Source: an uncultured Eubacterium sp. (GTDB lineage: Bacteria; Bacillota; Clostridia; Peptostreptococcales; Anaerovoracaceae). From it: a stretch of DNA of 7,397 bases. The notes below the pieces were generated by a model. The model was given only the letters and a program-made list of their open reading frames with translations, ran no database searches and had not been told where the DNA came from. Positions 6,611-7,397 of the stretch are shown here, in pieces. The translations under genes and the position numbers were made by a program. How positions within the stretch are numbered: position 1 is the stretch's first letter; the number at the start of each line of letters is the position of its first letter. The DNA is taken from contig URXI01000217.1 of the NCBI GenBank assembly GCA_900551775.1, forward strand, positions 1-7,397, in the 5' to 3' direction.

Positions 6611-6898
6611 ATACCCACAGCTATCACGCAGAACATCAAGGACTTGCTTGCTTCCCGCGAGGTGGAAAATATCTTTGAAAACTCTGATTTTGTCCTCATG
6701 CTCAATCAGGCGCAGGGCGACCGGGCTATCCTTGCAAAGCAGCTAAATATGAAGTATGTTACCCACACCGAAGCGGGCGAGGGGCTTATCTTCTATGGGA
6801 ATGTGGTGCTGCCTTTTGTAGACCGCTTCCCGAAAGATACCGAGCTTTACAGGGTAATGACAACGAAGCCGGAGGAAGTTTCCGAAAGCGGAAAGTGA
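6611..6898 (+). CDS. VirB4/TraE-type conjugation ATPase, exon 3 (residues 712-806)
   Basis: Completes the ATPase: IPTAITQNIKDLL directly follows RFRKWGG of exon 2, rebuilding the conserved region after Walker B, then FENSDFVLMLNQAQGDR and a C-terminal GLIFYGNVVLPFVDRFP. It ends at TGA 6896-6898. The total coding length of the three exons is 2421 bases, exactly 807 codons, and about 800 aa is normal for this family. Exon 3 has no ribosome site or sensible start of its own, so it is made only as part of the spliced message. Ten bases separate its stop from the next start. Confidence 0.9.
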   Translation: MPTAITQNIKDLLASREVENIFENSDFVLMLNQAQGDRAILAKQLNMKYVTHTEAGEGLIFYGNVVLPFVDRFPKDTELYRVMTTKPEEVSESGK

Positions 6899-6902
6899 GG
6901 TG
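6897..6902 (+). promoter_or_regulatory. Ribosome binding site of the CD1108-like gene
   Basis: GAGGTG overlaps the virB4 stop codon and lies six bases before ATG 6909, implying tight coupling to virB4 translation. It is weaker than the other sites in this operon. Confidence 0.5.
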
Positions 6903-6908
6903 CAGACC

Positions 6909-7397
6909 ATGAAGCAATATAAATCCCGCGATAAAATCACACAGAAAATGACCCGCGACGGTGCGGTGGAAGTCAACGAAACACAGCAGACCGCCGAGCG
7001 TATCAGCAGCCGGGAAGCAGACAGCAACTTTTCACAGCCGGACACCGCTACCGCAGAGCGCGTCATGGAACACCTTGACGCAGCCCATACCCGAAAGGCA
7101 AGCAAAAAGGCAGTCAAGAAAGCGCAGGAAGCTACCGTTTTGCGTACTTCCACTTCCCGCTTGCAGTTTACCGACGAGGAACGGGCAACGCCGGAGCTTG
7201 AAAGGTATATCCGAAAATCGGACAAAGCAGCCGACCGTCTGGACGCGGCAAAGGCGGCTATCCCCAAAGAAAAGAAACTTGTACGGGAGCGCACCTTTGA
7301 TGAAGCCACCGGGAAAGGCAAGACCCGCCTACATTTTGAGGAACAGGAAAAGCCCATAGGAAAGAATAAGCCCCACAATAACCCGCTATCCCGCCCC
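6909..7397 (+). CDS. CD1108-like mobile element protein (5' part, runs off the window)
   Basis: The first 163 codons of a larger gene with no stop before the window end. It starts MKQYKSRDKITQKMTRDGAVEVN and is strongly charged and low in hydrophobic residues throughout, with SRLQFTDEER near residues 83-92, a DKAADRLDAAKAAIPKEKK stretch likely to be helical, and LHFEEQEKP followed by HNNPLSRP at the window edge. This agrees with my memory of the N-terminus of CD1108 family proteins, which follow VirB4 in these elements and often carry a peptidoglycan hydrolase domain (NlpC/P60 or CHAP type) at the far C-terminus, outside this window. No signal peptide or membrane segment is visible in this part. 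A cell-wall opening role during conjugation is inference from family and position. Confidence 0.8.
   Translation, partial: MKQYKSRDKITQKMTRDGAVEVNETQQTAERISSREADSNFSQPDTATAERVMEHLDAAHTRKASKKAVKKAQEATVLRTSTSRLQFTDEERATPELERYIRKSDKAADRLDAAKAAIPKEKKLVRERTFDEATGKGKTRLHFEEQEKPIGKNKPHNNPLSRP

Noticed and set aside
6644..6898. A separate 84-aa gene
   Set aside because: It is the in-frame tail of virB4 exon 3 with an internal TTG as apparent start and no ribosome site. The ATPase sequence begins upstream at 6611.
6961..7359. A 132-aa plus-strand ORF
   Set aside because: It is out of frame with the open CD1108-like frame from 6909, which has a ribosome site and family-like sequence.
6743..7378. A 211-aa ORF on the minus strand
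   Set aside because: It lies opposite virB4 exon 3 and the CD1108-like gene; its serine- and arginine-rich, low-complexity composition is typical of an antisense shadow.

Overview
The window is part of the conjugation (type IV secretion) operon of an integrative and conjugative element of the Tn1549-like or CD1107/CD1108-like kind. Such elements are common in gut Clostridia (Lachnospiraceae, Ruminococcaceae, Clostridioides). All genes are on the + strand. Strong AGGAGG-type ribosome sites, TTG starts and the gene order small hydrophobic Maff2-like protein, TrbL/VirB6-like membrane protein, PrgI-like protein, VirB4 ATPase, CD1108-like protein support this. The fairly GC-rich codon use of the transfer genes suggests a Lachnospiraceae or Ruminococcaceae-type host. 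The species cannot be read from the sequence.

Layout: 1-103 is the tail of a Maff2-like gene; 122-991 is a polytopic TrbL/VirB6-like protein; 1034-1438 is a PrgI-like protein; 1386-6898 is the virB4-type ATPase gene, broken into three exons; 6909 to the end is the start of a CD1108-like gene.

The main observation is in the ATPase gene. Exon 1 (1386-2358) is followed by a group II intron (2359-5094) that carries an intact reverse transcriptase/maturase/HNH protein. Exon 2 (5095-6254) is followed by a 356-nt insertion without an ORF (6255-6610), then exon 3 (6611-6898). Removing both insertions precisely gives one open frame of 2421 nt (806 aa) with Walker A, Walker B and the downstream conserved region intact. 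The group II boundaries are supported by a GTGCGAC 5' end, domains V and VI with a bulged A, an EBS1-IBS1 match and a delta-type pair.

The 356-nt insertion folds by eye into the order P2-P3-P4-P5-P6-P7-(P7.1, P7.2)-P3'-P8-P7'-P9. It has the P3/P7 pseudoknot, an AAGATAT motif in J8/7, a U at the end of the 5' exon and a terminal G. It is therefore best read as an ORF-less group I intron, possibly IA-like. One conjugation ATPase gene would then hold two unrelated self-splicing intron classes, and making VirB4, hence conjugation, would require both to splice. The transfer proteins around it would form the inner-membrane channel (TrbL-like, PrgI-like), its energising ATPase (VirB4) and a likely cell-wall-active component (CD1108-like).
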